From SKVR01 sp964491395 (GTDB lineage Bacteria; Bacteroidota; Bacteroidia; Bacteroidales; UBA7960): a stretch of 40,592 nucleotides of DNA. Shown here piece after piece: positions 16,042-24,079 of this stretch; the first letter of the stretch is position 1; every line of letters begins with the position of its first letter. Location of the stretch: assembly GCA_964491395.1 (NCBI GenBank), contig CAZBGI010000030.1, positions 1 through 40,592 on the forward strand, given 5' to 3'. The position numbers were made by a program, and so were the translations under genes. The notes beneath the pieces are model-generated. The model did not search any database. It worked only from the letters and a program-made list of their open reading frames with translations, and was not told the DNA's origin.

Positions 16042-18540
16042 ATGAAAACGAAATTATCTACATTACTCATTACATTTCTTTTATTATCTGTCACGACATT
16101 CGGACAGGAACCCAAAGTAGCTCCCGGACAGGACATTGTCGGTTACGGTTACAATGTATTTGGGAAGTTTGCAGACAACGAGAGTTTGAAAAACTATTGT
16201 CTCTTCGATTGGGGAGAACCTTACACCAAAGCTTTTGGTAGTCACCAGTACATTATTCCAGGCAATGTAATGCTGAAAAACATTGGTAAAAAAGTTAAAA
16301 CAGAAGTCAGTGGGGCAGACAAAAGAAGCTATGCCAAGTCATTTTCTGCGTCAGTAGGTATGGGTTTTGACGCTGTGCTTTTCAGTGCTTCTGTAAACAC
16401 CACCTTTTCCAAGTCTTCATCAGGTAGCACCGCAGAGTATTTTCACACCATTCGCGATGCAAACCGAATATGGCAGGTTGGCATTGATGAGCGTTACGAA
16501 CATAAAAACTTGCTTAAACCCGAGGTAAAGCAGGATATTGACAATATGTCTCCCGGCAAATTGTTCGATATTTATGGTACACACTATATATCCTCAGCTT
16601 ATCTGGGCGGCCGTTCGGACTACTCAACGGTAACGACCATTACCACTTCTATGAATACGCAAAGCATAGGAGCAGCGGTAGAGGCATCTTACAAAAGCAT
16701 CAGCACAGATGCTTCCACTGAATTAACACAACAACAGGAGCACATTCAGGAAAACACACGCAGTTCACTTACAGTGACCGGTGGAAATGCTGAATTCGCC
16801 AACAATATTCATAACTACGAAGCTTATGCCAACTGGGCATCCGGAATTCGCGATCTTCCGGTTCTTTGTGATTTTGATAAAAAGAGTTTGACTCCTATCT
16901 GGGAACTGGCTTCAACACAAGCCCGCAAGAATGAGCTTAAGGCTTATTTTATGAATGTGATGCTGAAGAATTACGAATTACCACCTGCAATGGCTAATCT
17001 GGTGGCATTGGCTGGCAAAACATTCCTTATCCAATCCAAAGGCACGGAATTATACTGGGACCTTAGTGGGTATAACATGGATGCAGAAGGACATCGTGGT
17101 AAACTGGTAATCTGGGAATCAGATATGGTAAACCGTGATCGCCTGGGTGCTGACCGCTTCTTTAAAATTATTCCTCACCGCACAGAATCCGATTATGTGT
17201 TTCTGCAACCACAGCATGTCAACCAGGTTGTAGACATACAGGGCGGAGGAAGTAATCCCGGAGCAAATGCTCACTTGTGGAATCATGGAGATAATAATGC
17301 AGCGCAGATGTTTAAAATGGAGCCCGTGGAGGATGAAGAAAACACTTTTTACCTGCAGGCCAAGTGCAGCGGCCTATATCTGACTGCAGGCGAAAATGCT
17401 GAAAGCAGCACATCAGCAGGAGGGAAAAGTTTAGATGCAAGAAGAGGCCCAGGTGCCTCAGCACCAACGGCTCCGGCGGCAGATCTAAAAAATGGCACCC
17501 AAATAAAGCAACAGCCATATACCGGTGCGGAGAATCAAAAGTGGGTATTTGTGGAGACAGATCCGAAGCTAATGGCTCCTCCTTACCACAACAACAGGAT
17601 ATATAGTGTTCAGTGTGTGGATGGTGGAAAATACTGGAACTTTGACGGGCATGCAAGCAATAATTCTAACGGTTCTTTGCTGAATCTCTGGGATATGAGT
17701 TGGGGGCCGGATGATCGATTCATCGGGATATCTCCTGCTGATAATGATCATGACTATTTTTACATCCAGCCCACGTGGACTACAAAAGTGATTGATGTCA
17801 GCCTTGGTTCTATCAATAATAATGGAACAAAAATTCAGCTCTGGGATAAAAACAGTGAATCACAACAGCTATTCAGCTTCGAATATGCCGGTGCTCCAAA
17901 TACCTGGTTTATTAAAAACAAGCGATCAGGAAAATACCTGGATGCAAGTGCTTCTGAAGTAAATAAAAACGGAGGTAAAGTTCAGCAATGGCAATTCAGA
18001 GGGACAAATAATCAAAAATGGGTGTTGCGTTCTTATCCAAGGATTGCAGACGTGGAAAAGCTGAAAGGTACTTATTATATCAAATGTGCATATAGTAACA
18101 AATACTGGGATTTGCCAGGAAAAGGAGGCGAAACTAACGGAACAGGGAAAGCTGTCAAGATATGGGATCTGGATGATGGCGCTGACCGCAAGGTAAAGAT
18201 AAAACCAACCGGTGACCACGACTGGGCACAGATTGTTTTCCAGAATGATCAGAAGGCGGCTGACGTGAAAAGTGCATCGAAAGACAAAGGAGCCGGCCTG
18301 CACACCTGGGACCAGCATGGTGGGGATTCACAAAAATGGGGATTCTACATTACCGGAAAAACAACATTTGTGCTGGTAAACAAAAACAGCAGAAAAGCAG
18401 TGGATGTTTCAGGCGGAAATAGTAAGGTTAACGAAAATGGCCGTGGCTGCGAACAATGGGATCGCCACAACGACAAAAGCCAGCAATGGCAACTGATTGA
18501 TGCCCAAACCAATAAGCCGGTTGATCTGTTCGATTTATAA
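16042..18540 (+). CDS. MACPF (perforin-like) pore former with three ricin-type lectin domains
   Basis: This 832-residue secreted protein has a signal peptide (about residues 1-22, cleavage after TTFG or FGQ). Residues about 25-320 form a MACPF domain: the signature YGTHY lies at 178-182, followed by ISSAYLGGRSDY. Two Ser/Thr-rich amphipathic stretches (about 90-140 and 195-240) sit where the membrane-inserting hairpins belong, and VTGGNAEFANN follows. Three beta-trefoils come next, at about 323-500, 513-660 and 673-820, with QxW-type motifs (QKWVF, QQWQF/QKWVL, QKWGF/QQWQL). The first trefoil carries an Ala/Ser/Pro/Gly-rich insertion at about 450-485. Bacteroidales MACPF proteins (BSAP toxins) kill related strains, and metazoan ones lyse cells; lectin domains would supply target binding. 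No stop, frameshift or missing segment is seen. The gene follows the protease by 132 bases. Confidence 0.92.
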   Translation: MKTKLSTLLITFLLLSVTTFGQEPKVAPGQDIVGYGYNVFGKFADNESLKNYCLFDWGEPYTKAFGSHQYIIPGNVMLKNIGKKVKTEVSGADKRSYAKSFSASVGMGFDAVLFSASVNTTFSKSSSGSTAEYFHTIRDANRIWQVGIDERYEHKNLLKPEVKQDIDNMSPGKLFDIYGTHYISSAYLGGRSDYSTVTTITTSMNTQSIGAAVEASYKSISTDASTELTQQQEHIQENTRSSLTVTGGNAEFANNIHNYEAYANWASGIRDLPVLCDFDKKSLTPIWELASTQARKNELKAYFMNVMLKNYELPPAMANLVALAGKTFLIQSKGTELYWDLSGYNMDAEGHRGKLVIWESDMVNRDRLGADRFFKIIPHRTESDYVFLQPQHVNQVVDIQGGGSNPGANAHLWNHGDNNAAQMFKMEPVEDEENTFYLQAKCSGLYLTAGENAESSTSAGGKSLDARRGPGASAPTAPAADLKNGTQIKQQPYTGAENQKWVFVETDPKLMAPPYHNNRIYSVQCVDGGKYWNFDGHASNNSNGSLLNLWDMSWGPDDRFIGISPADNDHDYFYIQPTWTTKVIDVSLGSINNNGTKIQLWDKNSESQQLFSFEYAGAPNTWFIKNKRSGKYLDASASEVNKNGGKVQQWQFRGTNNQKWVLRSYPRIADVEKLKGTYYIKCAYSNKYWDLPGKGGETNGTGKAVKIWDLDDGADRKVKIKPTGDHDWAQIVFQNDQKAADVKSASKDKGAGLHTWDQHGGDSQKWGFYITGKTTFVLVNKNSRKAVDVSGGNSKVNENGRGCEQWDRHNDKSQQWQLIDAQTNKPVDLFDL

Positions 18541-18563
18541 TCAAATGGAATTTGATGAACTAA

Positions 18564-18595
18564 AAGAGGCTGTCTTGTATGTGAGACAGCCTCTT
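18564..18595. terminator. Hairpin terminator between convergent genes
   Basis: A perfect 12-base stem (AAGAGGCTGTCT / AGACAGCCTCTT) with an 8-base loop lies between the MACPF gene (stop 18540) and the convergent secreted protein gene (stop 18621). A T-tract is weak on both sides, but the stem is strong and the placement fits a bidirectional terminator. Confidence 0.75.
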
Positions 18596-18620
18596 GGTTT
18601 ATAATGGGAAGGTGTGAGGA

Positions 18621-20072
18621 TTATCTTCTTTCTGATCGTTTATTGTTTTCCCTGGAACTGCTGCTTTTTCTGCTGCTGTTGCTCCTGGAAGGTGCTGATG
18701 AGTTTCGGCTGCTGCCCGATGATTTAACATTGGAAGAGGGCTGTCTGTTGCTTCTTGCCGGGGGTGAACTTACAGCAGGAGAAGATGAGCGGTTGCTGCT
18801 GCTGTTGAAACCTGAAGGCTTGCGTTGCGGGCTGCTTGTATTTCTTTCCCGTGAAGAAGGTTTTACATTCCTTTGCGGTGTTGGTTTGGATTCCCGGGCA
18901 GGAGTAGCTTTCCTCTGAATTACTGGCTTGCTGCTTTCTCTGCTTCTGTTTATTTCCGGAGATTCGCTGCGAACCGGTTTCGATTGCTGTCTTGCATTGT
19001 TTTGCTCAATGTCTCTGTTATCCCTGGATTGATTTACCGCAGGACTTTGGCGGCGTGTATCTCCGTTAGATTGTCTTACAGCATTTTCCTGTCTTCTTTC
19101 AGTTGCTGCATTACGCGAATCTACTCCTCTGGCAGGGCTTTGTTTTACTTGTTGCACAGAGTTGGGAGATTGCCTGAGGGCCGGTTGGCTCACTTTGGTG
19201 TTTGTGGCCACTTTTTCGTATCTGCCGGGGTGTCTTTGAGCAAAAAGCTGTTGTCCCTCCTGGATTTTTTCAGGTCTGCTGTAAGTGTCTCTGTATCTGC
19301 CGTTTTCTATGCGATTCACTACAGTAGTGGAAGTGTGTCGGTGATTGGTTACGTATACAGTGTGGTAGTGTGTGCAACGAACCCGTCTCCAGGGACGATA
19401 GTAAGCGTGATAATGTCCGTGCCAGTGATAATGGTATCCATAGTAATAGTGATAGTAGTGAGGGTTCCATGGGCTCCACCACGTGGGGTGGTATCCCCAA
19501 TACCATGATGAACGCCAGGGGCGGTATACAGGTCTGGAAATATAAATAATCACCGGCCACTGAGCAACTTCATGATAAGTAGTGTGTACGACTGTAGTGG
19601 AGGGAGATTGGCTTACATTGCCCTGGTATCCCGGGTTGGGACGCTCGGCATAATTAGGTTCTACTATATAGTTGGGCCCGTACAAAGCCTCATCCCCTAT
19701 AAGTTGAACCAATGCAGAACCATCACGTTGAACTTCCACCACAAATACTGCCACATCCTGGTATTCATCCTGATTGAGTGCTACCCTGAGTACGATATTG
19801 TGAAGGTTGTCTTCTTTATAGTCCTGCACCATAATATAGTCAACATACCCGTCATTGTTCAGGTCGAGGTTGTTAATCATGGCTTCAGGATCATTGAGTC
19901 CTCTTTCGAAGGCTTCAAGCGTTTCTGACTCCTGGAACAGATCCATGACGGCAAATAAGTTCAGGTTGTCGCCAGGCAACCCCAGGTATTCCTGCTGTGG
20001 ATTCTGTGCCTGAACCCAACTTCCTGCTGCAAACAGAAAGGCAAAAACGGAGGTGAAAATTAGCTTTTTCAT
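18621..20072 (-). CDS. Secreted protein with His/Tyr/Trp-rich and Arg/Ser-rich regions
   Basis: This is a 483-residue protein I cannot place in a characterised family. It has a signal peptide (about residues 1-22, ending WVQAQ) and an N-terminal domain of about 130 residues with an EF-hand-like loop DLNNDGYVD (D70-D78) that could bind calcium. A short region dense in His, Tyr and Trp (about 165-250) may bind metal or cell-wall material. The C-terminal half is of low complexity, rich in Arg, Ser, Gln and Pro, and probably disordered and strongly basic. No membrane anchor or sorting domain is seen. The long open frames on the opposite strand are artefacts of the low-complexity composition. It runs convergently to the MACPF gene with a shared hairpin between them. 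Confidence 0.8.
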   Translation of the reverse strand: MKKLIFTSVFAFLFAAGSWVQAQNPQQEYLGLPGDNLNLFAVMDLFQESETLEAFERGLNDPEAMINNLDLNNDGYVDYIMVQDYKEDNLHNIVLRVALNQDEYQDVAVFVVEVQRDGSALVQLIGDEALYGPNYIVEPNYAERPNPGYQGNVSQSPSTTVVHTTYHEVAQWPVIIYISRPVYRPWRSSWYWGYHPTWWSPWNPHYYHYYYGYHYHWHGHYHAYYRPWRRVRCTHYHTVYVTNHRHTSTTVVNRIENGRYRDTYSRPEKIQEGQQLFAQRHPGRYEKVATNTKVSQPALRQSPNSVQQVKQSPARGVDSRNAATERRQENAVRQSNGDTRRQSPAVNQSRDNRDIEQNNARQQSKPVRSESPEINRSRESSKPVIQRKATPARESKPTPQRNVKPSSRERNTSSPQRKPSGFNSSSNRSSSPAVSSPPARSNRQPSSNVKSSGSSRNSSAPSRSNSSRKSSSSRENNKRSERR

Positions 20073-20561
20073 ATCTGTGAGTTTTGATGAATAAATATTT
20101 CTTTTTTTATGAAATCAAATCAAAAGGCGTGCCATATTTCTCTAATAAATGAAATGGGATGAAAGAAAGGATAGTATGATTTGCATGGATCAAAGCAGGT
20201 AGCAGCAATTTCAATCATGGAAACAGGGGCAAAAAAAATATCTTTTTAGCCACATCCATTCGAAAAAAATAAGTTTGAGTAAACGATTAAATGGAACTTG
20301 CATAAACCACCTTATTACTCACAATCGTTAATTATTAGTAGTGTTCGTGAGTTCACTCCGTTCGGTTCACCCTTTTTTGCCGCAAAGCTCATGCAAGTTT
20401 CATCTAAAAACATTTTTATTCATTCTGGATTCTATTCTATACTTTTGTGTTTTTACCTCGCAGATAAAAAACAGGGAAGGGCTTTTTACCCCTGATCGGT
20501 TAGCTGCTGGCGGGTAAGGAAGAGTATACTGATTCGATTTAGCTTAAGAATAGGAATTATC
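20073..20561. other. Intergenic region upstream of the selenium module
   Basis: This 489-base region lies between the divergent secreted protein gene and mnmH. It carries a TACTTTTG box at 20440-20447 and is otherwise AT-rich. A 65-codon open frame at 20298-20495 spans the promoter-like box and has no protein features. No riboswitch fold or RNA gene is recognised. Confidence 0.55.
20440..20447 (+). promoter_or_regulatory. Candidate -7 box (TACTTTTG) for the selenium operon
   Basis: TACTTTTG fits TAnnTTTG and lies 114 bases before the mnmH start. It is the best promoter-like match in the region; the -33 element is not clear. Confidence 0.35.
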
Positions 20562-21602
20562 ATGATACACACCATTGATGCGGAAGAATTCCTTTCGCTT
20601 CGCAAAACTTTAACGGTGCTGGATGTCCGTTCACCGAAAGAGTTTTCTCAGGGACATATCCCCGGGGCCGTCAATCTTCCGCTTTTTACGGATGAGGAAA
20701 GGCACCAGACCGGTATTTTGTATAAAAATGCAGGCAGGGAAGCTGCTGTATTGGAGGCATTGGGATTTGCAGGCCCTAAATTGCAATTCTTTGTCAAGGC
20801 ATCCCGCCAACATACAGTTTCCAAAAAAATTATGATCCATTGCTGGCGGGGAGGTATGCGCTCTGAAAGCATGGCATGGCTGCTTTCAACTGCCGGCATG
20901 GAGGTTTATTTGCTCCGTGGAGGCTATAAAGCCTACAGGAAATATATCAGAGAAAGCTGGAGCCAGCCTGCCAACCTGATTGTGCTGTCAGGAAAAACAG
21001 GCTCCGGCAAAACAGAAATACTGAAGCAAATAGAACAAAAAGGTTTTCAAATGCTTGATCTGGAGCAGTTTGCTCATCACAAAGGGTCTGCTTTTGGAGG
21101 TATTGGAGAGAATCCCCAACCCAGCAATGAACAGTTCGAAAACAACCTGGCTGATGCATGGCTGCAAATGAATTTTAAAGCTCCCGTTTGGGTGGAGGAT
21201 GAAAGCCGCTTTATTGGAAGGGTAAATATTCCTGAACCTCTTTATCAGCAAATGCAGAAGGCCAAAACTGTCTGCATTGATATTCCCAGACCCCTGCGCA
21301 TTGAGCGTCTGATCCTGGATTATGCACAACATCCCGGTGAAATGCTCATCCAGTCAATTGTCAAAATTGAACGGCGCATAGGAGGACAGCATCTTAAAAC
21401 TGCCATTGCCGCCATTGAAAAGGGTGATTTTGCCATAGCTATCAACATTGTACTTACCTATTATGACAAATCCTATGACTTTGACCTGGAGAGAAAACAC
21501 CAAAACAATATACTCCGCCTGCAAAGCAATAGCGCCGATGCTGAACACAATACACAATTGATTCTTAACTCTCTCAGTGCCGAAAAAGTAATATCATTCT
21601 GA
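20562..21602 (+). CDS. mnmH: tRNA 2-selenouridine synthase (MnmH/SelU)
   Basis: This 346-residue enzyme replaces sulfur by selenium in 2-thiouridine at the wobble position of tRNAs for Lys, Glu and Gln, using selenophosphate and a geranylated intermediate. An N-terminal rhodanese domain (about residues 1-130) has the entry DVRSPKEFSQGHIPGAVN and the catalytic Cys C94 in HCWRGGMRS. A P-loop (GKTGSGKT, 144-151) follows, then the MnmH-specific C-terminal region with DLEQFAHHKGSAFGG and WVEDESRFIGRV. The length matches the family. It acts in the cytoplasm. The next gene, a cysteine desulfurase-SelD fusion, starts 3 bases after the stop, so the two form an operon in which the second product makes the selenophosphate this enzyme uses. 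Confidence 0.95.
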   Translation: MIHTIDAEEFLSLRKTLTVLDVRSPKEFSQGHIPGAVNLPLFTDEERHQTGILYKNAGREAAVLEALGFAGPKLQFFVKASRQHTVSKKIMIHCWRGGMRSESMAWLLSTAGMEVYLLRGGYKAYRKYIRESWSQPANLIVLSGKTGSGKTEILKQIEQKGFQMLDLEQFAHHKGSAFGGIGENPQPSNEQFENNLADAWLQMNFKAPVWVEDESRFIGRVNIPEPLYQQMQKAKTVCIDIPRPLRIERLILDYAQHPGEMLIQSIVKIERRIGGQHLKTAIAAIEKGDFAIAINIVLTYYDKSYDFDLERKHQNNILRLQSNSADAEHNTQLILNSLSAEKVISF

Positions 21603-21605
21603 CCT

Positions 21606-23840
21606 ATGAACAAGCCCATTTACCTGGATTACAACGCCACTACACCCATTGATGCCGAAGCAGCAGCAGCCATGAAGCCCTTCCTGGATCATTTTTTCGG
21701 CAACCCTTCCAGCATGCATCAGTATGGGATTCAAACCCGGCAGGCTGTAGAACTGGCACGACGGCAAATTGCACAACTCATCAACTGCTTCCCCGATGAA
21801 GTGATATTCACCAGCGGAGGCACGGAGTCCAACAATTATGCAATCAAAGGGGCGGCTTTTCAAAACCGTCATAATGGAAACCATATCATCACCTCCCGGG
21901 TAGAACATCCGGCTGTTTCTGAAGTTTGCCGTTTTCTTGAGACCCAGGGATTCGAAGTTACCTATCTTCCCGTGGATTCCACAGGAAGGATAGATCCGGC
22001 TGAGATGGAAAAAGCTGTGAATGCCCGCACCATCCTTATTACCATCATGCACGCCAACAATGAAGTAGGTACCCTTCAGCCTATCGAAGAAATCAGTTCT
22101 ATAGCCCGCAAACATGGGATTGTTTTTCACAGTGATGCAGCGCAGTCGGCCGGGAAAGTTCCTGTTGATGTCAAAAAAATGGGAGTAGACCTGCTTTCTC
22201 TGGCAGGACACAAGCTTTATGCCCCTAAAGGGGTCGGAGCGTTGTTTATAAAACGGGGGGTGACATTGCAAAAACTTATGCATGGTGCCAGTCATGAGCA
22301 GAATCTCAGGGCAGGAACTGAAAATGTGCTCGAAATTGCAGGGCTGGGAAAAGCAGCGGAAGTGGCAGCCAGAGATATGGAAAACAATGCTTTGCATATG
22401 CATGCTATGACCAACCTGTTGTTTGATCTGCTCAAAGATTCTTTAATCGATTTACGACTGAACGGACATAAGCTGCACAGATTACCCAACACCCTGAGCA
22501 TCGGGTTTGGCGGTGTACAGGCCAATTTGCTGCTCGACGAACTGGAAGGAATTGCAGCTTCTGCCGGGGCTGCCTGTCATGCTGATCAGATGGATGTGTC
22601 TCCGGTGCTCACCGCCATGAAGGTGCCTGAGCATTATGCCATGGGCACCATCCGTTTTTCCACCGGCAAACATACTACTGAATCTGAAATACGGGAGGCA
22701 GCTAAAATGATCACCGAAACGGTAAAAAGATTGCAGCCATCCTCCGTGGAGTTTGAGATACCCGGCTTGCCAAACCACCAGCCTGTTAAACTTACCCGCT
22801 ACACCCAGGGATTGGGCTGTGCGTGTAAAATACGGCCTCAGTATCTTGAGAAAATACTGAGGGATATGCCCCCGATTATGGATAAAAATGTGCTGGTGGG
22901 TACAAGCACAGCTGATGACGCAGCAGTTTACCGGCTGACAGATGATGTAGCGCTTGTTCAGACGCTCGATTTTTTTACACCCGTGGTTGATGATCCCTGG
23001 TCGTTTGGCGCCATAGCTGCTGCCAATGCATTAAGCGATATTTATGCCATGGGAGCCAGGCCGGTGTTTGCTTTGAATATTGTAGGGTTTCCCAGTAACC
23101 GTCTGCCTGTGCAAGTGTTGAAAGATATCCTGAAAGGAGCTTTTGATAAGGCCACTGAAGCAGGTATCAGCATCCTGGGCGGGCATACGGTGGAAGATGC
23201 GGAACCCAAATTCGGCATGGTAGTGAGTGGAGTCATACATCCCGGGAAGGTCATTACCAATAGCTCTGCCCGATCAGGAGATGTGCTTATCCTTACCAAG
23301 CCCATTGGTACAGGAATCATCTCCACTGCGGTTAAAAGAAATGCAGCTGATGAAAAAACAGCCCGGGCAGCTCTTGATGTGATGATCGAACTGAATGCCT
23401 CTGCTGCTGCACTAATGGAAAACTACCGGGTGAGTGCCTGTACAGATATTACCGGCTTTGGACTGATGGGACATCTTAAAGAAATGATGGTCGGCTCTAA
23501 GGTTTCATGCAGGATTGATGCCGAAAAGATTCCCCTGATTGAGGGGGTGGAAGAACTGGCCATCTCCGGAACCATCCCGGGTGGTACCCGCAACAACATG
23601 GAGTACGTGCAGGATTATATTCATTGGTCTGATGAGCTTCCGGAGCACCTGAAACTGGTTTTGTGCGATGCGCAAACTTCAGGCGGGTTGCTCATCGCTA
23701 TCGATCCAGACCAGGCTGACAGTTATCTGCAAGAGTTGAAACGACAATTCAACAGGAAAGCCTGGCGGATAGGGGAAATTACTCATCCGGGAACTCCTGC
23801 AATTAAGGTAGCGTATAACAATCGCCGGCCCGTTGGATAG
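21606..23840 (+). CDS. selD: Cysteine desulfurase/selenocysteine lyase-SelD fusion
   Basis: This 744-residue protein fuses two enzymes. Residues 1 to about 380 are a NifS/IscS-type PLP enzyme: N-terminal YLDYNATTPID, FTSGGTESNN, PLP Lys K203 in LAGHKLYAPKG, and a candidate catalytic Cys C324 in SAGAACHADQ. Residues from about 395 to the end are selenophosphate synthetase: the nucleophile motif GCACK with C405, C407 and K408 (a Cys, not selenocysteine), then GTSTADDAAVY, TLDFFTPVVDDP and the C-terminal DAQTSGGLL. The likely pathway is release of selenium from selenocysteine or its mobilisation as a persulfide-like species, handed to the SelD part to make selenophosphate from ATP, for MnmH just upstream. 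No selA or selB is in the window. Both halves look intact. Confidence 0.95.
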   Translation: MNKPIYLDYNATTPIDAEAAAAMKPFLDHFFGNPSSMHQYGIQTRQAVELARRQIAQLINCFPDEVIFTSGGTESNNYAIKGAAFQNRHNGNHIITSRVEHPAVSEVCRFLETQGFEVTYLPVDSTGRIDPAEMEKAVNARTILITIMHANNEVGTLQPIEEISSIARKHGIVFHSDAAQSAGKVPVDVKKMGVDLLSLAGHKLYAPKGVGALFIKRGVTLQKLMHGASHEQNLRAGTENVLEIAGLGKAAEVAARDMENNALHMHAMTNLLFDLLKDSLIDLRLNGHKLHRLPNTLSIGFGGVQANLLLDELEGIAASAGAACHADQMDVSPVLTAMKVPEHYAMGTIRFSTGKHTTESEIREAAKMITETVKRLQPSSVEFEIPGLPNHQPVKLTRYTQGLGCACKIRPQYLEKILRDMPPIMDKNVLVGTSTADDAAVYRLTDDVALVQTLDFFTPVVDDPWSFGAIAAANALSDIYAMGARPVFALNIVGFPSNRLPVQVLKDILKGAFDKATEAGISILGGHTVEDAEPKFGMVVSGVIHPGKVITNSSARSGDVLILTKPIGTGIISTAVKRNAADEKTARAALDVMIELNASAAALMENYRVSACTDITGFGLMGHLKEMMVGSKVSCRIDAEKIPLIEGVEELAISGTIPGGTRNNMEYVQDYIHWSDELPEHLKLVLCDAQTSGGLLIAIDPDQADSYLQELKRQFNRKAWRIGEITHPGTPAIKVAYNNRRPVG

Positions 23841-24079
23841 AATTCCTTACTTTTGTACCAGGTTTTCGGGCATCCCATAAGTCTCCGGGTTCATTGCTGC
23901 CTTGAAAACGATTATCCATCTTATCTTGTCAACAACAAAGAATCGTTTTATGAACCGGCCCAAAACAATAACCATGCACAAACACGCGAAAGATTATTCC
24001 TCGCAGCAAGGTTAAAAAATACCCTCCGGAAATTGTTGGTGAGCCCCTTCTGACCGATTTAATAAAAACAAAAAAGAAA
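23841..24079. other. Intergenic region before rluF
   Basis: These 239 bases lie between the SelD fusion and rluF. A TACTTTTG match occurs at 23848-23855 on the plus strand, leaving a leader of about 220 bases. A 66-codon open frame at 23853-24053 is not protein-like. I see no terminator with a T-tract after selD. Confidence 0.5.

Noticed and set aside
18873..19508. 211-codon plus-strand frame opposite the His/Tyr/Trp-rich secreted protein
   Set aside because: It mirrors the low-complexity coding region of the real gene; the product is a Ser/Val/Ile-rich artefact.
20298..20495. 65-codon frame upstream of mnmH
   Set aside because: It covers the best promoter-like box of the selenium operon and has no protein-like composition.
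21600..21602. UGA between mnmH and the fusion gene as a selenocysteine codon
   Set aside because: MnmH is full length at this stop, the next ATG follows 3 bases later, no SECIS-like hairpin is seen, and no SelA/SelB is in the window.
21594..22403. 269-codon minus-strand frame opposite the cysteine desulfurase half
   Set aside because: The plus strand encodes a clearly recognised enzyme with all active-site motifs, and the antisense product has no features.
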